A stretch of 64,000 nucleotides of DNA from JAEUMD01 sp050250815 (lineage in GTDB: Bacteria > Pseudomonadota > Alphaproteobacteria > Rhizobiales > Hyphomicrobiaceae). Below, one piece after another: positions 27,781 to 35,335 of this stretch. A program made the position numbers and the translations under genes. The stretch is from positions 1-64,000 of the forward strand of contig JBFWNY010000017.1 in assembly GCA_050250815.1 (NCBI GenBank), read 5' to 3'. Position 1 is the first letter of the stretch. Every line of letters starts with the position of its first letter. The notes under the pieces were generated by a model. That model made no database searches, had not been told where the DNA came from, and saw only the letters and a list, made by a program, of their open reading frames with translations.

Positions 27781-28362
27781 ATGTTTGGATTCCTGCGCAA
27801 CGTGCTCGCGCTGATCGGTCTCGTGGCCCTGATCGGCGGTGGCTACCTGTACGCAAGCTACGGGCGAACTTTCGACGGCTTCGATCCCAAGGCGCAGGCC
27901 ACCTACAAGGCGCTGGTGGACGACCTCATCAAGACCGGCAATCCGGCAGAAGCCACGGTGTGGAAAGCCAAGGTCAAGGAAGGTCTGACCTTCGAGGAGG
28001 TCGAACAGTCGATCAAGTCCGTCGCCAACGAGATGAACATCAAGGATGTCGGCGCACTGCCGCTGGGCGATCAGGTCTCGGCGATGCAGGGCAAGAAGTG
28101 GCGCAAGCTCGGCATCTATCTTTATTGCAACCCGCTGACCGCCGCCAAGATGATCGACTACTCCGATGCGTTCGCCGCCTATCTACCCTGCCGCATCGCG
28201 CTGCTCGAGGATAAGACAGGCAAGCTGTGGCTCTACACGCTCAATATGGACATGATGATCCACGGCGGTAAGCCGCTGCCCAAGGAGCTGAAGGAGGAAG
28301 CTGAAGGCGTGAAGAAGATCATGCTTTCGATCCTCGAGCGTGGCTCGAAGGGCGACTTCTGA
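27781..28362 (+). CDS. Membrane-anchored DUF302 protein
   Basis: The 193-residue protein has an N-terminal membrane anchor (LALIGLVALIGGGYLYASY, within residues 8-27). A domain of about 150 residues follows with DUF302 features, including YLPCRIALLEDKTGKLWLYT with its conserved Cys, and HGGKPLPKEL. DUF302 proteins are small alpha/beta proteins of unknown function. It sits 51 bases upstream of the acyl-CoA dehydrogenase gene on the same strand. Confidence 0.72.
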   Translation: MFGFLRNVLALIGLVALIGGGYLYASYGRTFDGFDPKAQATYKALVDDLIKTGNPAEATVWKAKVKEGLTFEEVEQSIKSVANEMNIKDVGALPLGDQVSAMQGKKWRKLGIYLYCNPLTAAKMIDYSDAFAAYLPCRIALLEDKTGKLWLYTLNMDMMIHGGKPLPKELKEEAEGVKKIMLSILERGSKGDF

Positions 28363-28413
28363 CGCGACGCTCGGCCTGATGCGCCTCGCGCGCGGCGTGA
28401 AGGAGGTCGGGTC

Positions 28414-30147
28414 ATGTCCGCAGGTGAGCCGGCCGGCGACGATGGAACCAGCGGGAGGTTCGTCACCCACGCGGTGACGAACCAGTCGCCGCCGTTCGAG
28501 AACATCGATCTCTACGGCACCAATCCGGCCTTGCAGGATGCCGTGGCCCGCGAGCATGCGGCGTGCGGAGGAGCCGCCGATAGTTCGCCACACGAGGATC
28601 TCACGCGGCACGGCGTCACGACGGGCAGCGCCGAGGCAATGGCTTGGGGTGCGCTTGCCAATAGGCACGCTCCCGAGCTGGTACGTTTCGACGACAAGGG
28701 GCACGCACTCGGCCGCGTCGATTTCCATCCCGCGTATCACGCCGTAATGGCGATGAGCATCCGCGAGGGCCTGCACTGCAGCGTCTGGGACCACCTGGCG
28801 GCAGAGCACGCGTCACCCAATGCGGGCGCCCATGTCGTGCGCGCGGCAATGCTCTACATGACGACGCAGATGGAGGCGGGCCACGTCTGCCCGCTCACCA
28901 TGACGAACGCCGCTGTCGCCACATTGCGGCAGACGCCTCAGCTGCTCGCGCCCCTGCTGCCGCGGCTGCTGTCACGGCATCACGATGCCTCGTTCCGACC
29001 GATGGCGGCCAAGGTGGGCATTACCATCGGCATGGGCATGACCGAGAAGCAGGGCGGCACGGATGTACGCGCAAATTCCACCGTTGCCCGGCCGCTCACC
29101 GGCAAGGGTCCGGGCGCACTTTACGAGCTCGTCGGGCACAAGTGGTTCATGTCGGCACCGATGTGTGATGCGTTCCTCATGCTCGCTCAGGCGCCCGGAG
29201 GCCTATCGTGCTTTCTGGTGCCGCGGCACCGTGAGGACGGCCGTCTCAACGCGCTCAATTTCCAGCGTCTCAAGGACAAGCTCGGCAATCGCTCCAATGC
29301 GTCCTCCGAGGTCGAGCTTGAGGGAGCGGAGGGCAGGCTCGTCGGTGAGGAGGGGCGCGGCGTCCCGGCGATTTTGGCGATGGTGACGTTGACGCGGCTC
29401 GACTGCGCAGTTGCCTCCGCCGGTCAGATGCGGCTGGCGCTGGCATTGGCAATCCACCATAGCCGTCATCGCAGCGTGTTCGGACGGCGCCTCGCCGAGC
29501 AGCCCATGATGGCGCAGGTGCTTGCCGACATGAGCCTCGACGTGGAAGCAGCGACGGCATTGGCATTCAGGCTCGCCCGCGCATTTGACCGCGCCGAGAG
29601 CGATCCCGCGGAAGCCGCGTGGAAGCGCCTTATGACGCCCGTCACCAAGTACTGGGTGTGCAAGATGGCGCCGGCGCTCGGCTACGAGGCGATGGAGTGC
29701 CTGGGCGGCAATGGCTACGTCGAGACCGGGCTTGCTGCGCGGCTTTATCGCGAGCTGCCTCTCAATGCGATATGGGAAGGCTCGGGCAACGTCATGGCGC
29801 TCGACGTGCTGCGCGTGATCGCGCGCGAGCCCGATGCGTTGGTGGCCGTGGCGGATGAAATCGGGCGACAGTCCGGTGGCGATACTGCGATTGCCGCGGC
29901 GCTCGACCGCGTACGCTGGATGCTCAAGGATCCCGACGCGCTGGAACCCGTGGCGCGGACGCTCGTCGAGACCCTAGCGCTCGCCGCCGCAGCTGCCTTG
30001 CTGCGCGATGGAGCACCAGTGCCCGTGGCCGATGGCTTTGTCGCGACGCGGCTCGATGGCGGTTTCCGCCATACCTACGGCGCCGGCCGGGGCGACCTTG
30101 CCGCCGCGGTGCTGCTGGCGCGAGCCTGGCCCTACGAGAAAGCTTGA
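28414..30147 (+). CDS. aidB: AidB-type acyl-CoA dehydrogenase family flavoprotein
   Basis: The 577-residue protein matches AidB from its N-terminus (THAVTNQSPPFENIDLYGTN) through the FAD-binding core (MTEKQGGTDVRANST) to the C-terminal helices (MECLGGNGYVETG). E. coli AidB is an FAD protein of the alkylation response that binds DNA and has weak isovaleryl-CoA dehydrogenase activity. The C-terminal DNA-binding part looks shorter than in E. coli, so a metabolic role is possible. GGAGG precedes the ATG. Confidence 0.85.
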   Translation: MSAGEPAGDDGTSGRFVTHAVTNQSPPFENIDLYGTNPALQDAVAREHAACGGAADSSPHEDLTRHGVTTGSAEAMAWGALANRHAPELVRFDDKGHALGRVDFHPAYHAVMAMSIREGLHCSVWDHLAAEHASPNAGAHVVRAAMLYMTTQMEAGHVCPLTMTNAAVATLRQTPQLLAPLLPRLLSRHHDASFRPMAAKVGITIGMGMTEKQGGTDVRANSTVARPLTGKGPGALYELVGHKWFMSAPMCDAFLMLAQAPGGLSCFLVPRHREDGRLNALNFQRLKDKLGNRSNASSEVELEGAEGRLVGEEGRGVPAILAMVTLTRLDCAVASAGQMRLALALAIHHSRHRSVFGRRLAEQPMMAQVLADMSLDVEAATALAFRLARAFDRAESDPAEAAWKRLMTPVTKYWVCKMAPALGYEAMECLGGNGYVETGLAARLYRELPLNAIWEGSGNVMALDVLRVIAREPDALVAVADEIGRQSGGDTAIAAALDRVRWMLKDPDALEPVARTLVETLALAAAAALLRDGAPVPVADGFVATRLDGGFRHTYGAGRGDLAAAVLLARAWPYEKA

Positions 30148-30210
30148 AAGCCGACAAGGCGCCGGCCATTGCGCTGTTTCGTAGGCTGACGAACCGCTGC
30201 GGGCTGTCCA

Positions 30211-30230
30211 CCTGTTCCCCAGGGAACAGG
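30211..30230. repeat. 20-bp palindrome upstream of the Cys-rich protein gene
   Basis: CCTGTTCCC-CA-GGGAACAGG is a perfect inverted repeat 59 bases before the next start codon. The 2-base centre is too small for a hairpin loop, so a dimeric repressor site is more likely than a terminator, though it also lies 63 bases past the aidB stop. Confidence 0.5.
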
Positions 30231-30289
30231 CGGTAAGCGACGGGACTGGCTAAGTGTCATGGATATACGCCGCTTCTCACGAGGTTCCC

Positions 30290-30811
30290 ATGACGTGGTT
30301 GAAAGCTTCAGTTTCCACCCTCGGGCTGGCCCTGATCTGTTGTTTGACGGCCTTCAGTCCGGCCTCTGCCGCGCAGAAGTGCGTGGTCACCGCTTGCACC
30401 GCTTTTCCGATGTGCCCGATCGGTCGCTCCGTCTCTATCAACCCCTGCGGCCCCCGCGGACTTTTCACCCGGACCTGCTGCATGAACTCGACCTCCAACG
30501 AGCCCAAGGGCAGTGTGACCCACGACAAGGGCTACACGGTCGCTCCCAAGCACAAGTGTTGGTCGGCGTGCATGAAGGGGAGAGCGAAGACCCACGCCAA
30601 CAATGCGCGCTGCTCGGCGCAGTGCGAAGGCCGCAAAGTGCCGGCGTCGGTAACGGCAGGGTTCGCAAAGGCGCTCGATGCCAACAAGAAGAAGCCGAAG
30701 GGCATCAATCTCAAGGGCCTGTCCGAGGCCAGCATGCAGAAGCATTGCAACAAGCAGGGCAAGCTCTGGTCGTTCAAGCTCGGCCGGTGCATCAAATGGG
30801 GTGGCGGCTAA
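30290..30811 (+). CDS. Secreted Cys-rich protein, unknown family
   Basis: A signal peptide (about residues 1-28, ending SPASA|AQ) precedes a basic 145-residue mature protein with twelve cysteines, several paired (ACTAFPMC, RTCC, KCWSAC, RCSAQC). That pattern suggests a disulfide-stabilised periplasmic or extracellular protein. The mature part is Lys-rich. A hairpin follows the stop. I do not recognise the family. Confidence 0.65.
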   Translation: MTWLKASVSTLGLALICCLTAFSPASAAQKCVVTACTAFPMCPIGRSVSINPCGPRGLFTRTCCMNSTSNEPKGSVTHDKGYTVAPKHKCWSACMKGRAKTHANNARCSAQCEGRKVPASVTAGFAKALDANKKKPKGINLKGLSEASMQKHCNKQGKLWSFKLGRCIKWGGG

Positions 30812-30830
30812 GCACACCCGCAAGGAATTT

Positions 30831-30861
30831 GCCTGAGGCCGGTCCCGGCACGGCCTCAGGC
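30831..30861 (+). terminator. Hairpin downstream of the Cys-rich protein gene
   Basis: GCCTGAGGCCG and CGGCCTCAGGC form a perfect 11-bp stem with a 9-base loop, 19 bases beyond the stop. There is no T tract, so it is a probable but not classical terminator. Confidence 0.6.
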
Positions 30862-30959
30862 GCTGGCGCGGCCACGCGATGCGTCATAATTCGGTGTGAT
30901 CCGGTCCGCCGCTGCTACGGCAGCAGGGAGGCCGGCCGATTGCCGCCGGGAGTTCGACC

Positions 30960-31616
30960 ATGAGCCGTGTTGCCGTTGTTTTGCTTGTCCTCGTCAGTGC
31001 GGCCCTGCTGTTCGTTGCGGCCTTGCCGCAGTTCGTCGGTTCCGACTATCTGCCGGCGGCACGCGACATCACGGCGGCATTGCTGGGCGCATTCATCACC
31101 GTGTCGGTCACGGCCGTGCTGCTGCGCTATCAGACGGCGAGCGAGGTCAATCGCGACAAGAGCGTCGCCGTCTTCCAGGAGAAGCTGCGGCTTTACGAAG
31201 GGTTCTGCACCTTCCTCGCAGATATTTCATCCAGCAGGAGCCTCAAGCAGGCCGACGAACAGGCGATGCGCGCTTGGGCGATGCGGCTCAGCCTCGTCAG
31301 CGGCACCGAGGTCTCAGAGGCGATCGATCACTTCTTCGTCCAGACGCACCGTTACCGCACGCTCTTCTACGAGAGCCTGTCGCAGGAGCAGCGGCGTGAT
31401 CTGCCGGCCTGGCATGCCGATTTCTACCGGCGCGGCGACGGCAGCAAGCCGGCCGCTGAATGCTTCATGAGCATCGGAACGCTGGTTGCCCACCTGAAGC
31501 ACGACCTGGGTGAGATCGAGATCTCGAGCCTGCGCGACGTGGCCTCAGCCCGCCATGCGGTCGACGACATCGTGCGCGTCCAGGCCGCGTCCAGCGAGAC
31601 GACGGCGGAAGGATGA
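30960..31616 (+). CDS. Membrane protein with two N-terminal helices and soluble helical domain
   Basis: The 218-residue protein has hydrophobic segments at about residues 5-24 and 36-55, then a cytosolic helical domain (TASEVNRDKSVAVFQEKLRLYEGF...). The motif in which a paired-helix membrane anchor is followed by VFQEKLRLYE resembles uncharacterised small membrane proteins found in many bacteria. No function can be assigned. It ends 21 bases before the tRNA-Asn gene on the opposite strand. Confidence 0.7.
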   Translation: MSRVAVVLLVLVSAALLFVAALPQFVGSDYLPAARDITAALLGAFITVSVTAVLLRYQTASEVNRDKSVAVFQEKLRLYEGFCTFLADISSSRSLKQADEQAMRAWAMRLSLVSGTEVSEAIDHFFVQTHRYRTLFYESLSQEQRRDLPAWHADFYRRGDGSKPAAECFMSIGTLVAHLKHDLGEIEISSLRDVASARHAVDDIVRVQAASSETTAEG

Positions 31617-31637
31617 GAAATCCGAGAGGGCCTCGAT

Positions 31638-31712
31638 TGGCTCCGCGGGTAGGGCTCGAACCTACGACCGTCCGATTAACAGTCGGATGCTCTACCACTG
31701 AGCTACCGCGGA
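31638..31712 (-). tRNA. tRNA-Asn (GTT)
   Basis: The minus strand reads TCCGCGGTAGCTCAGTGGTA at the 5' end, has anticodon loop CTGTTAATC (anticodon GTT), the T-arm GGTTCGAGCC and a CCGCGGA acceptor strand pairing with TCCGCGG. CCA is encoded. The length is 75 bases. Confidence 0.97.
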
Positions 31713-31740
31713 ACAGGCTTCTTCGAGGAAGCGCCGAGCC

Positions 31741-32082
31741 TCATAGCAGACGGTCCGGCGCTGCGCCAACCCCATATCGCAAAAACGTCCGGTGATCCAC
31801 CGCGCACGGGCGAGGCGGGGTAACCGGGGGGGGGCGAAGGGATTGGAGGCCACGCCCGGAATCGAACCGGGGTATACGGATTTGCAGGCCGTCCTCCCAA
31901 TGCCCTAACGAGCCCTTAAACGATAGGTCTGCCCGGATGAGCGCCTTGCCCAAGGCTTCAAGCCGCCGCTGCACGACTTCGGGCACGTCGTCCTTTAGAG
32001 GCGGAACATCGCGCACGATGGCCTCGACTGCCCGGATGTTCTCCCGCGTCCGTTCGATGCCGTAGCGCTTGAGGATGGACAT
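31741..32082 (-). CDS. Small ORF running through the left attachment repeat (chimeric end)
   Basis: From ATG 32082 this frame encodes a helical, charged segment (SILKRYGIERTRENIRAVEA) inside the island, then reads through the tRNA-derived repeat and into host flanking DNA before stopping. Only about the first 65 residues belong to the island. In an excised circle the C-terminus would differ. It is probably an island gene truncated or re-ended by integration. Expression is unproven. Confidence 0.35.
   Translation of the reverse strand: MSILKRYGIERTRENIRAVEAIVRDVPPLKDDVPEVVQRRLEALGKALIRADLSFKGSLGHWEDGLQIRIPRFDSGRGLQSLRPPPVTPPRPCAVDHRTFLRYGVGAAPDRLL
31843..31887. repeat. Left attachment repeat (attL) of the tRNA-Cys mini-island
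   Basis: A 45-bp sequence identical to 34204-34248, made of the 3' half of tRNA-Cys including the T arm, acceptor and CCA. Beyond the repeat the sequences diverge. This copy is only a tRNA fragment. Confidence 0.93.
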
Positions 32083-32183
32083 GCTGACCCGCTCCGCTGC
32101 TGGAAAGGGCCATTTTGGCGTGCTGGGGATAAACAAGCAGTTTGGGTGCTGAAGACAGGGAGAATCAGGTACGAAACTCGTCC

Positions 32184-33251
32184 ATGAGACGAACACTGTC
32201 CGAGCGCGACCGGCAGTTGCTCGCGCGCCGCTTCCGCATCAGGGAGCCTGAGAAATACCCAGGCCTGACCGAACGCCTTGAGAAAGGCGCGGTGCCCGTT
32301 CGGATTTTGCACGAATACGATGAGACGCCTCCGGGCGGGAGGAAGGCTGGGCACAAACCCCACGTTCGTTGCTGCTTTGGACATCCTCATTGGCACGGCT
32401 ACGTTGTTGAGTTCGAGGATGGCAGCATCGGGCTCCTTGGCGAGAATTGCGCGCGCCGCGACTTCGGTAATGACGTGATCGACGCGATCAAGGGGGTGTT
32501 CGACGCAGAGCGCGACCGCCAGTACCAGATCAACCGATTGTTCGCGATCCGCGCAGCTATGCCAGCCGCATTAGGCGAGCTTCGCAAGCTCGCCGGAGAC
32601 ACGCGCTTCGACTCGTTCTGGCGAACGCTCCCCCAGCGATACGGCAAGGCATGCCGGGAGATGGCGCGCGGTGTTCGGTCTTCTCAGGGAACGCTGATGG
32701 GCATCCGTCAAGAGCGCAACGAGAATGCCGAACGGAAAGAAGCAGAGAAGGCCAACCCGGACCTGTTCGACGCTTATGAAGCTGCCGAGAGCCAGGAGGA
32801 ACGTCGCATCGCGGCCGCCCGCATCAAGAAGTTCATCGAAAGACGCCCACGAATTTACAAGAACGTCGAGTTCCCGATGGGCCAATGCGACGGCTGGGGA
32901 CTGCTCGATGGCAGCAAGCGCCCGGTAATGGCGGACGTGCTGGCCCGGGCAATCGCAGCCGCAGAGCGGGCCGACGATGACAAGCCTATCGAGCGGTGGG
33001 GCAAAGCCGACTTCGCCCGGATGCGCGGCGACCTTGATGAGCTGTTCGCCAAGGTCGATGAGGCGAGGAAGGCGGTGACCGAACTGCTCCGCTTCGCGAG
33101 CCCCGCGAACCGCGAGCGGATTGCTGACTGGGCGCACCAGTGCGGCTTCGACATTGAGATTCAATTGCCGGACGGCTTCGGCTGGCCCGCGACGCCGGCA
33201 CTCGATGCTTTGAGCGCGGAAGAGGCAAATGATCATGCAATGGCAGCGTAA
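32184..33251 (+). CDS. Island protein with Cys/His cluster, unknown function
   Basis: The 355-residue, highly charged protein begins MRRTLSERDRQLLARRFRIR. Near residue 60 it has HVRCCFGHPHWHGYVVEF followed by LLGENCARRDFG, which together supply Cys and His residues that could hold zinc. The rest is helical and rich in Arg/Glu. A TTG at 32142 would add 14 residues. I recognise no named domain. It is the first and largest gene of the tRNA-Cys island; the next gene follows after 9 bases. Confidence 0.65.
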   Translation: MRRTLSERDRQLLARRFRIREPEKYPGLTERLEKGAVPVRILHEYDETPPGGRKAGHKPHVRCCFGHPHWHGYVVEFEDGSIGLLGENCARRDFGNDVIDAIKGVFDAERDRQYQINRLFAIRAAMPAALGELRKLAGDTRFDSFWRTLPQRYGKACREMARGVRSSQGTLMGIRQERNENAERKEAEKANPDLFDAYEAAESQEERRIAAARIKKFIERRPRIYKNVEFPMGQCDGWGLLDGSKRPVMADVLARAIAAAERADDDKPIERWGKADFARMRGDLDELFAKVDEARKAVTELLRFASPANRERIADWAHQCGFDIEIQLPDGFGWPATPALDALSAEEANDHAMAA

Positions 33252-33260
33252 GAGGTAGCG

Positions 33261-33596
33261 ATGGAAGGCTTCTACGTCGGATATTTCACGGGGTTGATGG
33301 GCAACGCGGTGGCGCTGTTCGTCTTCAAAGACGGAATCATCGCCGGGGCTGATATGGGCGGAGCGACCTATGACGGTACGTTTGCGCCGTCCGAAGACGG
33401 CCAAAATGTCTCGGGCACACTGACATTCAACGTCGCCAATGGCGCGACGCTCATCACCGGCGCGTCATCTGGCGGCCCGGTGCGCTTTGAGGTGCCTATT
33501 ACGTTGCCCACGAATATTGCCAACGGCGACCTTCAGAAGATCAACTCGCCTGTGGGTCCGATCAACGTGCGGTTCCAGAAGATAAGGTCATTCTAG
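33261..33596 (+). CDS. GrlR-like small beta-barrel protein
   Basis: The 111-residue protein fits the T3SS-regulator GrlR superfamily: EGFYVGYFTGLMGNAVALF, then a G-x-I-x-G-A-D-x-G-G-x-x-Y-D-G pattern (KDGIIAGADMGGATYDG). In E. coli GrlR binds and inhibits the regulator GrlA, but relatives scattered in islands of other bacteria have no known role. Its stop overlaps the next start by one base, so they are coupled. Confidence 0.65.
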   Translation: MEGFYVGYFTGLMGNAVALFVFKDGIIAGADMGGATYDGTFAPSEDGQNVSGTLTFNVANGATLITGASSGGPVRFEVPITLPTNIANGDLQKINSPVGPINVRFQKIRSF

Positions 33597-34135
33597 TGAC
33601 AGCGGATCAGTGGATGAATAGTGCCCTCACAATCATTGCGATCATCGCCGGGCCGATTGCGGCGGTTTGGTACACGAGGAAGCTCGACCGCGAACGTGAG
33701 CACCGAGACAGAAGGCTGTTGATCTTTCGTGCGCTCATGGGGACGCGCGGCGTTCGGTTATCGAATGATCACGTGACGGCCCTAAACCTCGTCATGGTCG
33801 AGTTCTACAACGAAGTTGCCGTCACTGACGCCTTCCGCCAATACGTCGGGCACCTGAGCCGCGACATTCCAAAGGACGATCCAAACTTCTGGGAGGAACG
33901 TGAAGACCTCTTCACGAAATTGCTCCAGGAGATGGGGAAGTCTCTGGGCTACAACTTCGATGGCCGCGAGCTGAGCCGTCTTCGGTATACGCCGATGGGG
34001 TGGCAGTTGGATGAGGAACGCGACCGGAAGATCAAGGGCCTGCTCATCGACACGCTAGAGGGGCGGCGTCCACTCCCAATCGCGGCGACCTTACCGGCGA
34101 ACCAGCACAATCCGTTCCCGCCGCCGCCAGAGTAG
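33596..34135 (+). CDS. Membrane-anchored DUF6680-like protein
   Basis: The 179-residue protein starts with one membrane helix (SALTIIAIIAGPIAAVWYT, about residues 8-26), followed by a cytosolic helical domain (DRRLLIFRALMGTRGVRLSNDH...LNLVMVEFYNE) that looks like the DUF6680 family. It ends with a Pro-rich tail. The GTG start overlaps the stop of the GrlR-like gene. The arrangement of a membrane-tethered helical effector beside a small partner recalls island-borne defence or toxin pairs, but no such role is shown. Confidence 0.62.
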   Translation: MTADQWMNSALTIIAIIAGPIAAVWYTRKLDREREHRDRRLLIFRALMGTRGVRLSNDHVTALNLVMVEFYNEVAVTDAFRQYVGHLSRDIPKDDPNFWEEREDLFTKLLQEMGKSLGYNFDGRELSRLRYTPMGWQLDEERDRKIKGLLIDTLEGRRPLPIAATLPANQHNPFPPPPE

Positions 34136-34203
34136 CATCCCGTCCCCGTTTCGCCCCTAATGGCACCGGGGGCGAATTGGTCGCCAAAAAAGTCAAGGAA
34201 ATC

Positions 34204-34248
34204 TTGGAGGCCACGCCCGGAATCGAACCGGGGTATACGGATTTGCAG
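34204..34248. repeat. Right attachment repeat (attR) within tRNA-Cys
   Basis: The 45-bp copy identical to 31843-31887. It is the 3' half of the intact tRNA-Cys gene. Confidence 0.93.
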
Positions 34249-34278
34249 TCCGCTGCGTCACCACTCCGCCACGTGGCC
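34205..34278 (-). tRNA. tRNA-Cys (GCA)
   Basis: The minus strand begins GGCCACGTGGCGGAGTGGTG, has anticodon GCA in the loop CTGCAAATC, the T-arm GGTTCGATTCC and ends CGTGGCCTCCA with encoded CCA and the U discriminator typical of tRNA-Cys. The 74-base gene is intact and marks the right end of the mini-island. Confidence 0.97.
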
Positions 34279-34563
34279 CTGCCGGCGCTGGCCCCCGTGG
34301 TGTGAGGTGGGAGCAGCGCTGAAGTCTCCGATCGGGTACGCGCAGCCTTGCAAACAAGGCTCCGCAGTGCCAGAGCGTGACCCGCCGAAGCGGGAGGCTT
34401 CGCTTATCACAGCCGGGAAGGCGGGGACAAGGCCGCCGTGGGGGGACCGGCATCCCGAACGGGCGAGCCAACTGAGCTATCGCGTTGGCCGAGAGACGGT
34501 CTGGCCTGGCCGCGAGCCATTGGCTATTTTGCAGCCCTGTGAGCAAGAGGGAGAGAGCGAGCA
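34279..34563. other. Spacer between tRNA-Cys and pcm
   Basis: No gene is supported. The minus strand at 34461-34490 contains a D-arm-like stretch (ATAGCTCAGTTGG) that may be a decayed tRNA remnant. The right end carries GAGAGAGC before the pcm ATG. Confidence 0.4.
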
Positions 34564-35232
34564 ATGGCCGACCACGCTTTGCAGCGCAAGAACATGGTCG
34601 AGTCTCAGGTGCGTCCGAGCGACGTCACCGACAGGCGTGTCATGCGGGCCATGCAGGAGGTGCCGCGCGAGGCCTTCGTGCCCCTCGCCATGAAGCCCGT
34701 CGCCTACATGGACGATGAGCTGCGGCTCGTCAGCGGGGGCGCCGGTCGGACCGCCCGCGCCATGCTCGCCCCGCGCGCATTTGCCAGGCTGCTGCAACTC
34801 GCCGAGATCGAGAGCGGCGACGTCGTTCTCGATATCGGCTGCGCGACCGGCTACTCCAGCGCGATCATCGCGCGCGTCGCCGAAACCGTCGTCGCACTCG
34901 AGGTCGACGCCGAGCTGGCGGAGACGGCGGCCACGATTATCGAGCAACAACGGATCGACAACATCGCCGTCGTGACGGGCGATCTCGACGCGGGCTATGC
35001 GTCGGAAGGTCCATTCGACGTCATCGTGATCGAGGGCGCAGTGGCCGACGTGCCGCCTGGGCTCCTCGATCAGCTGAAGGACGGCGGGCGGCTGGTTGCG
35101 ATCACAGCTGGCGTGCCACAGCGGGCCGCGCTGTGGCGGCGCAGCGGGCGCACGTTTGACCGGCGTGAGGCTTTCGAGGCTGCCGGACCGCATATGCCCG
35201 GCTTCGAGGCAAAGTCCGAATTCATCTTCTGA
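34564..35232 (+). CDS. pcm: Protein-L-isoaspartate O-methyltransferase
   Basis: The enzyme methylates L-isoaspartyl residues in damaged proteins using SAM. The 222-residue protein begins MADHALQRKNMVESQVRP, typical of the alphaproteobacterial branch, and has the SAM-binding motif VLDIGCATGYSSAI and VIVIEGAV. It lies next to tolC, the conserved Hyphomicrobiales order. It is convergent with the first tolC gene. Confidence 0.92.
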   Translation: MADHALQRKNMVESQVRPSDVTDRRVMRAMQEVPREAFVPLAMKPVAYMDDELRLVSGGAGRTARAMLAPRAFARLLQLAEIESGDVVLDIGCATGYSSAIIARVAETVVALEVDAELAETAATIIEQQRIDNIAVVTGDLDAGYASEGPFDVIVIEGAVADVPPGLLDQLKDGGRLVAITAGVPQRAALWRRSGRTFDRREAFEAAGPHMPGFEAKSEFIF

Positions 35233-35245
35233 CGATGCGAAAGTT

Positions 35246-35265
35246 CGGAGCGGTGCGCCGCTCCG
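35246..35265. terminator. Hairpin between convergent pcm and tolC genes
   Basis: CGGAGCGG, a TGCG loop and CCGCTCCG make an 8-bp stem 14 bases past the pcm stop. No T tract is present. Confidence 0.5.
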
Positions 35266-35335
35266 CGCGCCTGCCTTCGGCTATCGTGGAAATCGCGACC
35301 GGACGCATCAGCGGACGGTCACGCCACGCTGCGTC

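Larger units (their letters stand above)
31843..34248. mobile_element. Integrase-less mini-island inserted at the 3' end of tRNA-Cys
   Basis: About 2.36 kb lie between two perfect 45-bp copies of the tRNA-Cys 3' half, with the intact tRNA at the right. This is the geometry left by tyrosine-recombinase elements. Inside are a 355-residue protein with a Cys/His cluster, a GrlR-like protein and a membrane-anchored DUF6680-like protein, plus a short ORF at attL. No recombinase is encoded, so the element either lost it or is mobilised in trans. The codon use looks less GC-extreme than in flanking genes. Confidence 0.85.

Noticed and set aside
31843..34248. An integrase or excisionase gene for the tRNA-Cys island
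   Set aside because: I looked for the tyrosine-recombinase R-HxR-Y pattern and for resolvase motifs on both strands between the repeats and found none.
34461..34490. tRNA-like D-arm sequence (ATAGCTCAGTTGG) on the minus strand
   Set aside because: No matching acceptor stem, anticodon arm or T arm could be built around it; at most a decayed tRNA remnant.
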